Shown piece by piece: positions 43,030 through 54,088 of a DNA stretch of 58,433 bases (position 1 is its first letter; every line of letters starts with the position of its first letter). Source of the DNA: Ideonella sp. A 288. Lineage in GTDB: Bacteria; Pseudomonadota; Gammaproteobacteria; Burkholderiales; Burkholderiaceae_C. The notes below the pieces were generated by a model, which worked only from the letters and a program-made list of their open reading frames with translations, had not been told where the DNA came from and searched no databases. The translations under genes were made by a program, and so were the position numbers. The stretch spans positions 14,611-73,043 of the forward strand of contig NZ_MWLO01000112.1 in the NCBI RefSeq assembly GCF_002198735.1. Reading direction: 5' to 3'.

Positions 43030-43887
43030 TCAGCAGGAAAAGTCGTTCTCGAGCAGTGGCTGGGCCTTGACCACGCGGTCGAGGGCCAGCAATTGTTCGA
43101 GCAGCGCGCGCATGTGCTTCAGCGGCACGGCGTTGGGGCCGTCGCACAGGGCCTTGGCCGGGTCGGGGTGCGTCTCCATGAACAGGCCCGAGATGCCCAC
43201 GGCCACGGCCGCTCGGGCCAGCACCGGCACGAACTGGCGCTCGCCGCCGCTGGAGCTTCCCATGCCACCGGGCAACTGCACGCTGTGCGTGGCGTCGAAC
43301 ACCACCGGCGCCCCGGTCTCGCGCATGATCGCCAGGCTGCGCATGTCCGAGACCAGGTTGTTGTAGCCGAAGCTCACGCCGCGTTCGCAGGCCATGAAGC
43401 GGTCTTCGCTCAGCCCCGCGGCGCGGGCGGCCGCCCGGGCCTTGTCGAGCACATTCTTCATGTCGTGCGGGGCGGTGAACTGGCCCTTCTTGATGTTCAC
43501 CGGCAGCCCGCTCTGCGCCACGGCGTGGATGAAGTCGGTCTGGCGGCACAGCAGCGCCGGCGTCTGCAGCACATCCACCACCGCAGACACCTCGGCGATG
43601 TGGCCGACATCGTGCACGTCGGTGAGCACCGGCACCTTCAACTCGCGCTTGATCTTGGCCAGGATCTCCAGGCCCTTGGCCATGCCCAGGCCCCGGAAGG
43701 CCGTTTCGCTGGAGCGGTTGGCCTTGTCGAAGCTGCTCTTGAAGATGAAGGGGATGCCCAGCGCGGCGGTCATTTCCTTCAACTGGCCGGCAGCGTCCAT
43801 CTGAAGTTGCTCGCCTTCGACCACGCAGGGGCCGGCGATCAGGAAGAAGGGTCGGTCGAGGCCGACGTCGAAGCCGCAGAGCTGCAT
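43030..43887 (-). CDS. kdsA: 3-deoxy-D-manno-octulosonate 8-phosphate synthase
   Basis: A 285-residue enzyme that joins phosphoenolpyruvate and arabinose 5-phosphate in Kdo synthesis for lipopolysaccharide. Motifs [21 protein letters not shown] and [12 protein letters not shown] are intact. C21 in IAGPCVVEG occupies the position of the metal-ligand cysteine in Aquifex KdsA, where the E. coli enzyme has asparagine. This enzyme is therefore probably of the metal-dependent type. It lies 13 bases after pyrG. Confidence 0.97.
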   Translation of the reverse strand: MQLCGFDVGLDRPFFLIAGPCVVEGEQLQMDAAGQLKEMTAALGIPFIFKSSFDKANRSSETAFRGLGMAKGLEILAKIKRELKVPVLTDVHDVGHIAEVSAVVDVLQTPALLCRQTDFIHAVAQSGLPVNIKKGQFTAPHDMKNVLDKARAAARAAGLSEDRFMACERGVSFGYNNLVSDMRSLAIMRETGAPVVFDATHSVQLPGGMGSSSGGERQFVPVLARAAVAVGISGLFMETHPDPAKALCDGPNAVPLKHMRALLEQLLALDRVVKAQPLLENDFSC

Positions 43888-43900
43888 GGGTGCTTGGTCC

Positions 43901-45598
<1,698 letters not shown>

Positions 45599-45661
45599 TT
45601 ATAGGGGTGGGGTCGTCGGCCCTGCCCCTCGCGCCGTGCCGATCGCGTGGCTCGGTCCGCC

Positions 45662-45734
45662 GCCGGGCCGCCCCAAGGCGAACGGCGCCCCCTCGCGGGG
45701 GCGCCGTGGCGCCGCGACCGGCCTTGGGGGCGGC
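45662..45734. repeat. GC-rich intergenic palindromic element, copy 3
   Basis: The sequence GCCGGGCCGCCCCAAGGCG, followed by a C-run/CG/G-run hairpin and TTGGGGG, is the same element as at 18874, in the opposite orientation. It abuts the dctA stop codon and could act as its 3' structure. It separates dctA from pyrG on the minus strand. Confidence 0.65.
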
Positions 45735-47069
45735 TCAGGCCGCCAGGCGCGTCACCTTCTCGTCCAGCACGAGTTCGGGCTCCTCGGCCTCGACTTCGGT
45801 CTCGCCGTCCAGGTGCGCCTGCATGCGCGGCACGTCCAGTTCGCCGCACCACTTGGCCACCACCAGCGTGGCGACGCCGTTGCCCACCAGGTTGGTCAGC
45901 GCGCGGGCCTCGCTCATGAAGCGGTCGATGCCCAGGATCAGCGCCAGGCCGGCAACCGGCACGCCACCCACCGCCGACAGCGTGGCGGCCAGCACGATGA
46001 AGCCCGAGCCGGTGACGCCCGCGGCGCCCTTGCTGGTCAGCAGCAGCACGGCCAGCAGCGTGAGCTGCTGCGTCAGCGTCATCGGGGTGTCGGTGGCCTG
46101 GGCGATGAACACGGCCGCCATGGTCAGGTAGATCGACGTGCCGTCCAGGTTGAACGAGTAGCCGGTGGGCACCACCAGGCCGACCACCGACTTGCGCGCG
46201 CCCAGGTTCTCGAGCTTGGCCATCATGCGCGGCAGCACCGATTCGCTGGACGAGGTGCCCAGCACGATCAGCAGTTCTTCCTTGATGTACTTGATGAACT
46301 TCCAGATCGAGAAGCCGTGGATCCTGGCGATGGTGCCCAGCACCGCGAAGACGAAGACCAGGCAGGTCAGGTAGAAGGTGGCCATCAGCTGGCCCAGCGA
46401 GACCAGCGAGCCCACGCCGTACTTGCCAATGGTGAAGGCCATCGCGCCGAACGCGCCGATCGGGGCCACCTTCATGATGAAGCCGACGATGGCGAACAGC
46501 ACATGCGAGGTCTTCTCGATCACGTCGAAGACCATCGTGCCGCGGCCACCGAAGCGGTGCAGCGCGAAGCCGAACATCACCGAGAACAGCAGCACCTGCA
46601 GGATGTCGCCCTTGGCGAAGGCATCGACCACGCTGCTCGGGATGACGTTGAGCAGGAAGTCCGTCGTGCTCTGCATCTTGCCCGGCGCGGTGTAGGCCGC
46701 GATGGCCTTGGTGTCGAGCGCCTTGGCGTCGACGTGCATGCCCACGCCCGGCTGCACCACATTGACGATGATCAGGCCGATCACCAGCGCCAGCGAGCTG
46801 ACGACCTCGAAGTACAGCAGCGCCAGGCCACCGGTCTTGCCGACCTTCTTCATGTCCTCCATGCCGGCGATGCCGACGACGACGGTGCAGAAGATGATCG
46901 GCGCGATGATCATCTTGATCAGCTTGATGAAGCCGTCGCCCAGCGGCTTCATCGCCTCGCCGGTGGCGGGGGCGAAGTAGCCGAGCGCCACGCCGATGAC
47001 GATGGCGGTGATGACCTGGAAGTACAGCGACCGGTAGAACGGCCTGTGTTCGGTGGCGTCGGTGTGCAT
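45735..47069 (-). CDS. dctA: C4-dicarboxylate:cation symporter DctA
   Basis: A 444-residue inner-membrane symporter for succinate, fumarate and malate. Typical segments are [56 protein letters not shown] and [26 protein letters not shown] lies close before the ATG. The C-terminus is acidic. It is probably transcribed alone; the gene upstream on the same strand is an alpha/beta hydrolase 69 bases away. No DctB/DctD genes are in the window. Confidence 0.96.
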   Translation of the reverse strand: MHTDATEHRPFYRSLYFQVITAIVIGVALGYFAPATGEAMKPLGDGFIKLIKMIIAPIIFCTVVVGIAGMEDMKKVGKTGGLALLYFEVVSSLALVIGLIIVNVVQPGVGMHVDAKALDTKAIAAYTAPGKMQSTTDFLLNVIPSSVVDAFAKGDILQVLLFSVMFGFALHRFGGRGTMVFDVIEKTSHVLFAIVGFIMKVAPIGAFGAMAFTIGKYGVGSLVSLGQLMATFYLTCLVFVFAVLGTIARIHGFSIWKFIKYIKEELLIVLGTSSSESVLPRMMAKLENLGARKSVVGLVVPTGYSFNLDGTSIYLTMAAVFIAQATDTPMTLTQQLTLLAVLLLTSKGAAGVTGSGFIVLAATLSAVGGVPVAGLALILGIDRFMSEARALTNLVGNGVATLVVAKWCGELDVPRMQAHLDGETEVEAEEPELVLDEKVTRLAA

Positions 47070-47138
47070 GGCGGTCTCCTTGTGAATCGGGACGCCATGA
47101 TCATGGGGAAAACCCTCGAAATCTGTACGTGGACACCG

Positions 47139-47954
47139 CTACGCGTTTTCCACAGCCGCAGCCCCCATGTCTTGCAGCAGGGCCATCACCCGCGCGGCCG
47201 TCTCGGCCGGCTTTTCCATCGGATAGAGGTGCGTGCCCTCGATCCACTGCAGCCGCGCGCCTGCCAGCGCACGCACCATGCCCAGCCCGCCTTGTCGCAC
47301 CTCCACCGAGCGCGTGCCGGCCAGGAAACCCACCGGGCACTTCAGCGGGTGGCGCCGCAGCACGGTGCCCAGGTGGTGCGGCAGGGTGTTGTAGATGCGG
47401 GTCTCGATGGCGCGGTCGAAGGCCAGCACCGTCTTGCCGCCGCGGCGCTCGGTGCCGACGGCCAGGTAGTCGTCCAGCACATGGGGGGCCCAGCGCGCGA
47501 AGACCGACTTGCTGCCGTAGTGCTCGGCCACGGCCTGCCGCGACGGCCATTCGTGGCGGCGCGTCTGCGAGACGCGGCCGGGCGAAAAGCGCTTCATCAG
47601 CCCGCTGGCCTTGAACACCTGCACGCTGTGCGCCCGCCAGCCGGTGATGACCGGCGAATCGAGCATCACCAGGCCGCGCGCCAGGTCGGGCCGCCTGCTG
47701 GCCGCCAGCAGGCTGAGCAGGCCGCCGAGCGAGTGGCCGACCAGCCAGGCCGGGCCGCCGACGCGCGCATCGATGAAGTCGATCAGCTGGTCGCGCAGTC
47801 GCGGCCAGTTGCTGGTCACGGGGTACTTGGGGTCGTGCCCGAACTTGTCGAGCGCCTCGACGCGGAACCCGGCGTCTTTCCAGACCTTGAAGAGCTGCTT
47901 GTAGGTGCCCGCGGGAAACCCGTTGGCATGGGAGAAGACGATGGTGGCGGGCAT
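47139..47954 (-). CDS. Alpha/beta hydrolase
   Basis: A 271-residue hydrolase of the alpha/beta fold. The oxyanion region is FSHANGFPAGTYK near the N-terminus, and the nucleophile elbow is GHSLGG (Ser near residue 96). The catalytic His is likely in IEGTHLYPMEKP. The frame continues to 48008, but ATG 47954 (MPATIVFSHANG) matches the family start. The substrate is unknown; the family includes esterases and lipases. It is divergent from the chemoreceptor gene. Confidence 0.9.
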   Translation of the reverse strand: MPATIVFSHANGFPAGTYKQLFKVWKDAGFRVEALDKFGHDPKYPVTSNWPRLRDQLIDFIDARVGGPAWLVGHSLGGLLSLLAASRRPDLARGLVMLDSPVITGWRAHSVQVFKASGLMKRFSPGRVSQTRRHEWPSRQAVAEHYGSKSVFARWAPHVLDDYLAVGTERRGGKTVLAFDRAIETRIYNTLPHHLGTVLRRHPLKCPVGFLAGTRSVEVRQGGLGMVRALAGARLQWIEGTHLYPMEKPAETAARVMALLQDMGAAAVENA

Positions 47955-48170
47955 TCGGCAGGGATCGTGGGAGCGGGCGGCCGCCCTTCTGCGGGCCGGC
48001 ATGGCCACAGTGTGCCTGCATTGCGCCCGCGACTGGTGCGCTCGGCCCGCCTATACCAAAGGTGGGGGTGAATTCCCGCCCAGCTCTGTCGACTGGCGTG
48101 GCAAGCCGCCGGACATCATCGACCCGGAGTGGCCTTCGCGGCCACGAGACCCATGGCCCAGGAGTTCCCA

Positions 48171-49724
48171 TTGCAACACATGAAGGTGTCGAGTCGCTTG
48201 TATCTGCTGGTGGCCGTGTCGCTGGTCACCATGGTCGCCCTGGCCGTCTTGAACTGGGTCGAGATCGTCCATCTCGGCCACCTGCAGGTCGAATCGCGCA
48301 GCCGCAGCCTGGGTGCCGGCGAAGTGAAGAAGATCGCCGGCCTCGGTGCCCAGCAGTACCGCATCGTGGCCGACACCTTCATCAACCGCGACTTCGACGG
48401 GTCGCAGGCCAAGTGGATGGCGATGGCCGCCGAGGTCGACCGTGGCATGGCCGCGCTGGTTGCCCTGGCGGACACCGATCAGGAGCGCAATGCAGCGCAG
48501 TCGGCTGCCAAGACGATGGCCGAGATCCGCGCGCTCTACGTCGAGCAGTTCCAGCCTCTGGCACGGCGCGACGGACCGGTGGCCGAGATCCGCGCGCTGG
48601 ACGACCGCATCGACCGGCTGATCGACCGCTACGATGAGCAACTCGCGGTGCTGGCAAGCAGCCTGGCGCAGGAGGCCGTGGAGGCCGGCGAGATCTTCGA
48701 TGCGACCAGCCTGCGCGTGCGCCTGATCAACCTGGCCTCGATCGCCGCGGCGGCACTGCTGCTGTCCGTCTTGGCCATCCTGGTCTCGCGCAGCATCACC
48801 CGGCAACTGGGCATGGAGCCGGCCGAAGCCATGGCGCTGGCCCGCCGCATCGCCGAGGGCGACCTGTCGCAGCCGGCCGGACGACACAACGCCACCGACG
48901 ACGACCTGGCCGGCGCACTGGCCGCGATGCTGGCCACGCTGCAGTCGGTGGTCACGCGGGTGCGGGCCGGCGCCGAGGGCGTGGCCACGGCCAGCGCCGA
49001 GATCGCGCAGGGCAATCAGGACCTGTCGGTGCGCACCGAGCAGCAGGCCAGCTCGCTGCAGCAGACCGCCACCACGATGGAGTCGCTCGGCCAGGCCGTG
49101 CGCCACAACGCCGAGAGTGCAACGAATGCCAACCAGCTGGCGCAACGCGCGTCGGGCGAGGCGGCCAACGGTGGCGAGGTGGTGAACCAGGTGGTGACCA
49201 CCATGGCTGGCATCGCCGAGAGCTCGCGCCGCATCGCCGACATCATCACCGTCATCGACGGCATCGCCTTCCAGACCAACATCCTGGCGCTGAACGCCGC
49301 GGTCGAGGCAGCGCGCGCCGGCGAGCAGGGGCGCGGCTTCGCCGTCGTCGCCAGCGAGGTGCGCAGCCTGGCCCAGCGCAGCGCCGAGGCCGCGCGCGAG
49401 ATCAAGGCCCTGATCACCGCCAGCGTCGAACGGGTGGAGTCCGGCAGCACGCTGGTGAACGACGCAGGGGCCACGATGCAGGCCCTGGTGCAGTCGATCC
49501 GGCGGGTGAGCGACATCGTCGGAGAGATCTCCAGTGCCACGGTCGAGCAAAGTGCGGGGGTGCAGCAGGTGGGACAGGCGGTGCACGCGCTCGACAACGG
49601 CGTTCAGCAGAACGCGGCACTGGTGGAGCAGAGCGCCGCCGCCGCCGACAGCCTGAGCCAGCAGGCGCGCGAGCTGGTGCGCACCGTGGCGATGTTCAGG
49701 GTGGGTGAGCCGGCGCGTGCGTGA
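48171..49724 (+). CDS. Methyl-accepting chemotaxis protein
   Basis: A 517-residue transmembrane chemoreceptor. The first membrane segment (about residues 11-32) and the second (about 185-205) flank a four-helix-bundle periplasmic sensor domain. A HAMP linker follows, then the cytoplasmic signalling domain with the conserved tip [21 protein letters not shown] chose TTG 48171 because AGGAG lies 6 bases upstream; ATG 48180 and ATG 48129 are alternatives in the same frame. The ligand is unknown, and no che genes are nearby. No CheR-binding pentapeptide is seen at the C-terminus. Confidence 0.93.
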   Translation: MQHMKVSSRLYLLVAVSLVTMVALAVLNWVEIVHLGHLQVESRSRSLGAGEVKKIAGLGAQQYRIVADTFINRDFDGSQAKWMAMAAEVDRGMAALVALADTDQERNAAQSAAKTMAEIRALYVEQFQPLARRDGPVAEIRALDDRIDRLIDRYDEQLAVLASSLAQEAVEAGEIFDATSLRVRLINLASIAAAALLLSVLAILVSRSITRQLGMEPAEAMALARRIAEGDLSQPAGRHNATDDDLAGALAAMLATLQSVVTRVRAGAEGVATASAEIAQGNQDLSVRTEQQASSLQQTATTMESLGQAVRHNAESATNANQLAQRASGEAANGGEVVNQVVTTMAGIAESSRRIADIITVIDGIAFQTNILALNAAVEAARAGEQGRGFAVVASEVRSLAQRSAEAAREIKALITASVERVESGSTLVNDAGATMQALVQSIRRVSDIVGEISSATVEQSAGVQQVGQAVHALDNGVQQNAALVEQSAAAADSLSQQARELVRTVAMFRVGEPARA

Positions 49725-49820
49725 GACACCGCACATCTGGCGCCGCGGCGCCGCTGGCGCCCGTGGTGCGGCCGTAAACTGACCCGATGTAACCGGCGGT
49801 CACGAGGCGCAACGGACACC

Positions 49821-51254
49821 ATGGCGTGCAGGCAAAAGCAGCGGCAGGACCCCCCTTGCGGTGCCATGGCCGCTCGCGCCCGTCGGGCCGGCGCCCTGCT
49901 GCTGGTCGTGGCAGCGGCTCTGCTGGCGGGGTGCGCCGGCGCGCCCAAGTTCACCACCGACGACGGCCGGCGCGTCAACGAGCAGTTGCTCGAGCAGGTC
50001 CGGCGCTATGGCCGGGGCGAGCGGGCGCTGCGTCCGGCGATCGCCCGCACCGCCGCGCTCGCCGACCCCGACTGCGACAAGCAATGGGAGCTGCCGTTCT
50101 CGGTGGCCACCGCCGAATCCTGGGACGAGGACGACCGCGTCGCCTGGGTGCGCGCACTTGGCGTCGACGAGCGCCTGACCGTGGTGGCGTCCGCGCCGGG
50201 GTCGCCGCTCGACGTGGGTGAGCGCATCGTGGCCATCGAAGGCGACCGCGGCCAGGGCTCGGCCGAGCAGATGTCGCTGCGGCTGGTCGACCTGCGAGAC
50301 CAGGGCCGGCCGTTCGAGCTCACCGCGCTGTCCGGCCGCAAGGCGCGGGTGCAGCCCTTCGAGGTCTGTCGCGGCTACACCCGGCTGGCCCCGCCCAGCA
50401 CGCCGCAGATGCAGGATTACCACTGGCTGCTCACCATGCACCCGTTGGCGCTGGTGCAGGCCGACCTGAGCGAGGACGAGGCGCTGTGGATGGTGCTGTG
50501 GACGCAAGGCCTGTCCGAAGAGGGCGGCGCCCGCATGAAGACCTACCACTACACGACCAAGATCGTCGGCACGCTGTACAGCCTGGCCACGCTGGCCTCG
50601 GGCTTCAAGGGCGCCGCCATGGCCGCCGATGCGGCGATCAAGGCTGCGCAGACCACCGCCACCCGCGTGGCCACCGATTTTCTCAAGCAGCAGCTGGTCG
50701 ATCGGGCGCGCGACCTGGCCCGACAGACGCTGGCCACGCAGCTGGTCGGCCAGGTCAAGGCCTTCGCCGTGCGCCAGCTGGGCGATGACCCGTCCGGCGG
50801 TGTGCAGGTGCTCGAGTTCATGCAGACCGCGGCGGACTTCCGGCGCTCGTTCAGCGGCCTGTCGCGGGTGGCCGCCACGGTGTTCGACCGGGCCGATGCC
50901 TGGGCCTTCGAGCGCGCCGCGAAGCTGCACGCCAATCCCCTGGCAGGCTTCTCGCTGCACCAGAAGCTGCTCGAGCAGGGCGTCGGCGGCAACGCCTTCG
51001 CCTTCGACGTCGAGCGACTGGGGGCGCTGAGCAAGGTCGCCGAGGCCCGCGGCATGGGCGACGACGTGGTGGCCATCCTCAAGGGCGTCAAGCCGTCTGC
51101 GGTCGAGTTCGCGCTGACCGGCATGCCCCTGGCCACGGCGACGCGGCCGTTCCGCTACGAAGACGCGCTGGAGTCGACCGCAGGCAACCCCTTCGCCTTC
51201 GGGCTGGTCGACGCGATGATGTCCATGCCGGTCGAATCGCAGAGGCGGCCATGA
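49821..51254 (+). CDS. Lipoprotein of unknown function with PDZ-like segment
   Basis: A 477-residue predicted lipoprotein with lipobox LLAGCAG near residue 38. Residues 115-180 contain SPLDVGERIVAIEGDRG and resemble a PDZ domain. The central part (HPLALVQADLSEDEALWMVL) and the helical C-terminal half have no motif I recognise. There is no intact HExxH, so it is not an obvious protease. The start may be ATG 49821 or ATG 49866. Its stop overlaps the ATG of the MORN-repeat gene, so the two are translationally coupled and probably work together at the cell envelope. Confidence 0.8.
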   Translation: MACRQKQRQDPPCGAMAARARRAGALLLVVAAALLAGCAGAPKFTTDDGRRVNEQLLEQVRRYGRGERALRPAIARTAALADPDCDKQWELPFSVATAESWDEDDRVAWVRALGVDERLTVVASAPGSPLDVGERIVAIEGDRGQGSAEQMSLRLVDLRDQGRPFELTALSGRKARVQPFEVCRGYTRLAPPSTPQMQDYHWLLTMHPLALVQADLSEDEALWMVLWTQGLSEEGGARMKTYHYTTKIVGTLYSLATLASGFKGAAMAADAAIKAAQTTATRVATDFLKQQLVDRARDLARQTLATQLVGQVKAFAVRQLGDDPSGGVQVLEFMQTAADFRRSFSGLSRVAATVFDRADAWAFERAAKLHANPLAGFSLHQKLLEQGVGGNAFAFDVERLGALSKVAEARGMGDDVVAILKGVKPSAVEFALTGMPLATATRPFRYEDALESTAGNPFAFGLVDAMMSMPVESQRRP

Positions 51255-53167
51255 GCAGCCCGTGGTGGTGGCCCTGCATCGGGCGATGGGGTGTCGCCGC
51301 AGCGGTGGCGCTGGGTGCGCTCGTCGCGCCGGAGCACCCATGGGCACAGCCGGTCATGGGGGTGGGCGTGCCGGCATCGGCGCCGAATGCCACGTCGATG
51401 ACGCCGGCGACTGCCGCGCCGGTGGCCGCGCCTGTCGCGGTCGACATCGCGTCGCCGGGGCCGGCGCTGGCCGCGTCGTCGCCGGGCACGACGGGCTCGG
51501 TGCTTCCGGTGTCGGCGGTGGCCGTGCCCGCTGCGGCCTCCGCCGCCGCGGCCGCGGCCTCGGCGTCGTTGTCGACACCGCCGCCGCCGCCCTCCTGCGC
51601 CGGTGTCACCGATCGCGCCATGGCCGTCGACCTGCAGGCCGCCAACGCGCAGGCGCAGCGTGCCGAGATGGCCGACCAGGCGCGGTTGCTGGACGAGTCC
51701 AGCAGGCTGTGGTCGCAGGCGGTGGACCTGTGCACCGGCCGCGCCCGCGACCGCGCCCAGCGCAACCTCGGCGACAGCCGCAAGGCACGCACTGCCATCG
51801 GCGAGTTGCAGGGCGCCGGCGTGGGCTGTCTCGTCAGCCAGAAGGACGCCGCCACGCTGGAAGAACTGGCCCGCCGAGTGCTGGGCGAGCGACGCTGGGC
51901 CGACGCCGCGGGGCTGTTTCGCCGCGCCGAGACGCAGTGGGAACTGGCCGGCGAGCGCTGCAGCGGCCCGCAGCAGCAGGTGGCCCAGCAGCGCCGCGAA
52001 CTGGCCGAGATGGACGCACACAACGCCGAGCACTGTGCGCCGCGCTTTCAGGTCGCGATGGAGCACACCCAGCGCCTGCGCAGCAGTGGCGCGGCCTGGC
52101 CTCCGGCAGAGCGACAGACCCAGTCGCTGATCGCCGAGACGCTGTGGCGCCAGGCCATCGACTCCTGCCGGGGGGCGGCGCTCGACCTGGCGCGCAGCCA
52201 GGCCCAGACGCTGTCGCGCGAACGCGGCACGCCGTGGGTGGCCACCCTGCCGCCCGAGCCAGTGGCGCGCGTGGCCAGGCCGGCGGCGATGGCGTCGTCC
52301 GCGCCGACCTCGGCCCCGACGCCCGCCTCCGTGTCGTCCGTGCCAGGCGTTGCACGGTCCGCCGCCGTGGCGTCATCGGCGCCGCCGCCGTCGACGCCCG
52401 CAGCGGTGCCGGTCGTGCCGGCCACGCCACAGAAGATCGATGCGGTGCTCGGGGCCGACACGCGCCTCAGCGGCCTGTTCACGCTCGATCCGGGCGGCCA
52501 GACCTACTCCGGCCAGGGGAAGATCAACTGGGCCAACGGCGAGGCCTACGATGGCATGGTGGTGCGCGGCAAGCGCCACGGCAGCGGCGAGTTCACCTGG
52601 ACCACCGGCCAGCGCTACCGCGGCGATTGGGTGGACGACCGGCCACGGGGACAGGGCCGGATGCAGTTCGCCAACGGCAACCTCTACGAGGGCGCGGTGG
52701 TCGATGGCCAGCCACAGGGCCAGGGCCACATGGTCTACGCGTCGGGCGATGTCTACACCGGCGACTTTGCCGCTGGCGAGCCCCATGGCAACGGCAAGTA
52801 CCGCTGGGTCAGCGGCCAGCGCTACGAAGGCCCCTGGGCCATGGGCAAGGCGCGTGGCCGCGGCAACCTGGTGTTCGCCAACGGCAACCAGTACGACGGC
52901 GAGGTCGAGGGCGGGCTGCCCCACGGACAGGGCCGGCTGCGCTTTGCCAGCGGCGACACTTACGAAGGCCGCCTGGTGCACGGCCTACCCGACGGCGAGG
53001 GCCGCTACCAGTGGAAGAACGGCGACAACTACGCCGGCGGTTGGAAGGCCGGCCAGCGCGATGGTCCGGGCACCATGACCTGGGCCAATGGTGACCGCTG
53101 GGACGGCACCTTCCGCGCCGACGCGCAGACCGAGCAGGGCCAGCTGACCCGGGCGACCAAGCCCTGA
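51251..53167 (+). CDS. Exported MORN-repeat protein
   Basis: A 638-residue protein with a likely N-terminal signal or anchor (hydrophobic residues 12-30), an Ala/Pro-rich stretch (40-112), a helical Cys-containing region (115-325) and a second Ala/Pro-rich linker (335-415). The C-terminal part carries eight complete MORN repeats of 23 residues starting at Y433, such as YEGAVVDGQPQGQGHMVY, with partial ones at both ends. MORN repeats form an extended beta-sheet that often binds lipids or proteins. It is coupled to the PDZ-like lipoprotein upstream. Bacterial roles are mostly unknown. Confidence 0.88.
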   Translation: MSSPWWWPCIGRWGVAAAVALGALVAPEHPWAQPVMGVGVPASAPNATSMTPATAAPVAAPVAVDIASPGPALAASSPGTTGSVLPVSAVAVPAAASAAAAAASASLSTPPPPPSCAGVTDRAMAVDLQAANAQAQRAEMADQARLLDESSRLWSQAVDLCTGRARDRAQRNLGDSRKARTAIGELQGAGVGCLVSQKDAATLEELARRVLGERRWADAAGLFRRAETQWELAGERCSGPQQQVAQQRRELAEMDAHNAEHCAPRFQVAMEHTQRLRSSGAAWPPAERQTQSLIAETLWRQAIDSCRGAALDLARSQAQTLSRERGTPWVATLPPEPVARVARPAAMASSAPTSAPTPASVSSVPGVARSAAVASSAPPPSTPAAVPVVPATPQKIDAVLGADTRLSGLFTLDPGGQTYSGQGKINWANGEAYDGMVVRGKRHGSGEFTWTTGQRYRGDWVDDRPRGQGRMQFANGNLYEGAVVDGQPQGQGHMVYASGDVYTGDFAAGEPHGNGKYRWVSGQRYEGPWAMGKARGRGNLVFANGNQYDGEVEGGLPHGQGRLRFASGDTYEGRLVHGLPDGEGRYQWKNGDNYAGGWKAGQRDGPGTMTWANGDRWDGTFRADAQTEQGQLTRATKP

Positions 53168-53211
53168 CCCGGCCGCCGTTGCCAGGCAGGGCCATCTGCC
53201 CACGGACACCG

Positions 53212-53227
53212 GCCGCAGGCCTGCGGC
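53212..53227. terminator. Perfect 16-bp palindrome between convergent genes
   Basis: GCCGCAGGCCTGCGGC lies in the 85-base gap between the MORN gene (plus) and anbu (minus). Its place suggests a shared terminator, though no loop-plus-T-run is present. Confidence 0.4.
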
Positions 53228-53252
53228 AGGGCCGGGCAGGCCGTCCGACCCC

Positions 53253-54080
53253 TCAGACGATCCGCTCGCCCGGGTGCGTGATCTTGCGCATCGGCTCGTA
53301 GCGCGACACGCCGCCCAGCAGCGGGTGCTGGGTGTTGCCGCCATCCCAGCGCGGGTCGTCGATGCCCTCGAACACCTCGCGCAGGCGCTGGCCCCAGGTG
53401 TTGTGGATCATGCGGAAGTACGGGTTGGTGTCGTCGATGCAGACGATCTCGTTGCTGCTGAAGCTGCCCTCGCGGTACACCAGCAGGTCGAGCGGCAGGC
53501 CCACCGACAGGTTGGACTTCAGCGTCGAATCCATCGACACCAGCGCGCACTTGGCGGCCTCGTCCAGCGGCGTGGCGGGGGTGAGCACGCGGTCGAGGAT
53601 GGGCTTGCCGTACTTGCTCTCGCCCACCTGGAAGAAGCAGGTCTCGCGCGTGGCCTCGATGAAGTTGCCGGCCGAATAGACCAGGAACATGCGCATCGCC
53701 TCGCCCTTGATCTGGCCGCCGAGGATGAACGAGGCGTTGAAGTCGATGCCCGCGGCCTTCAGCGACGGGCCGTCCTGCTGGTAGACGCGGCGCACCGCGG
53801 CGCCGAGCACGCGCACGGCGTCGAACATGCTCTCGGCGTTCCAGATGGTCAGCGGCGGCAGCTCGGTGCCGCGGTCGAGCTTCTCGAGCTGCAGGATCTC
53901 GCGCACCGACTGGCTCACCGACAGGTTGCCGGCCGACAGCAGGCACATGAACCGGTCGCCCGCCTTCTCGTAGACCATCATCTTGCGGAAGGTGCTGATC
54001 TGGTCGATGCCGGCGTTGGTGCGCGAATCGGAGAGGAACACCATGCCGGCGTTGAGGCGGATGCCGATGCAGTAGGTCAT
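53253..54080 (-). CDS. Proteasome-type peptidase Anbu (beta-proteobacterial proteasome homologue)
   Basis: A 275-residue protein of the Anbu family, related to HslV and proteasome beta subunits. It opens MTYCIGIRLNAGMVFLSDSR, so removal of Met would expose Thr as the N-terminal nucleophile. Other family segments are SAGNLSVSQSVREIL, ASFILGGQIKGE and LDEAAKCALVSMDSTLKSNL. Anbu assembles into ring or spiral particles; its substrates are unknown. The usual partners (transglutaminase-like protease, alpha-E protein, ATP-grasp protein) are not in the window. It lies 8 bases after mutS. Confidence 0.92.
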   Translation of the reverse strand: MTYCIGIRLNAGMVFLSDSRTNAGIDQISTFRKMMVYEKAGDRFMCLLSAGNLSVSQSVREILQLEKLDRGTELPPLTIWNAESMFDAVRVLGAAVRRVYQQDGPSLKAAGIDFNASFILGGQIKGEAMRMFLVYSAGNFIEATRETCFFQVGESKYGKPILDRVLTPATPLDEAAKCALVSMDSTLKSNLSVGLPLDLLVYREGSFSSNEIVCIDDTNPYFRMIHNTWGQRLREVFEGIDDPRWDGGNTQHPLLGGVSRYEPMRKITHPGERIV

Positions 54081-54088
54081 GTCGTTTG

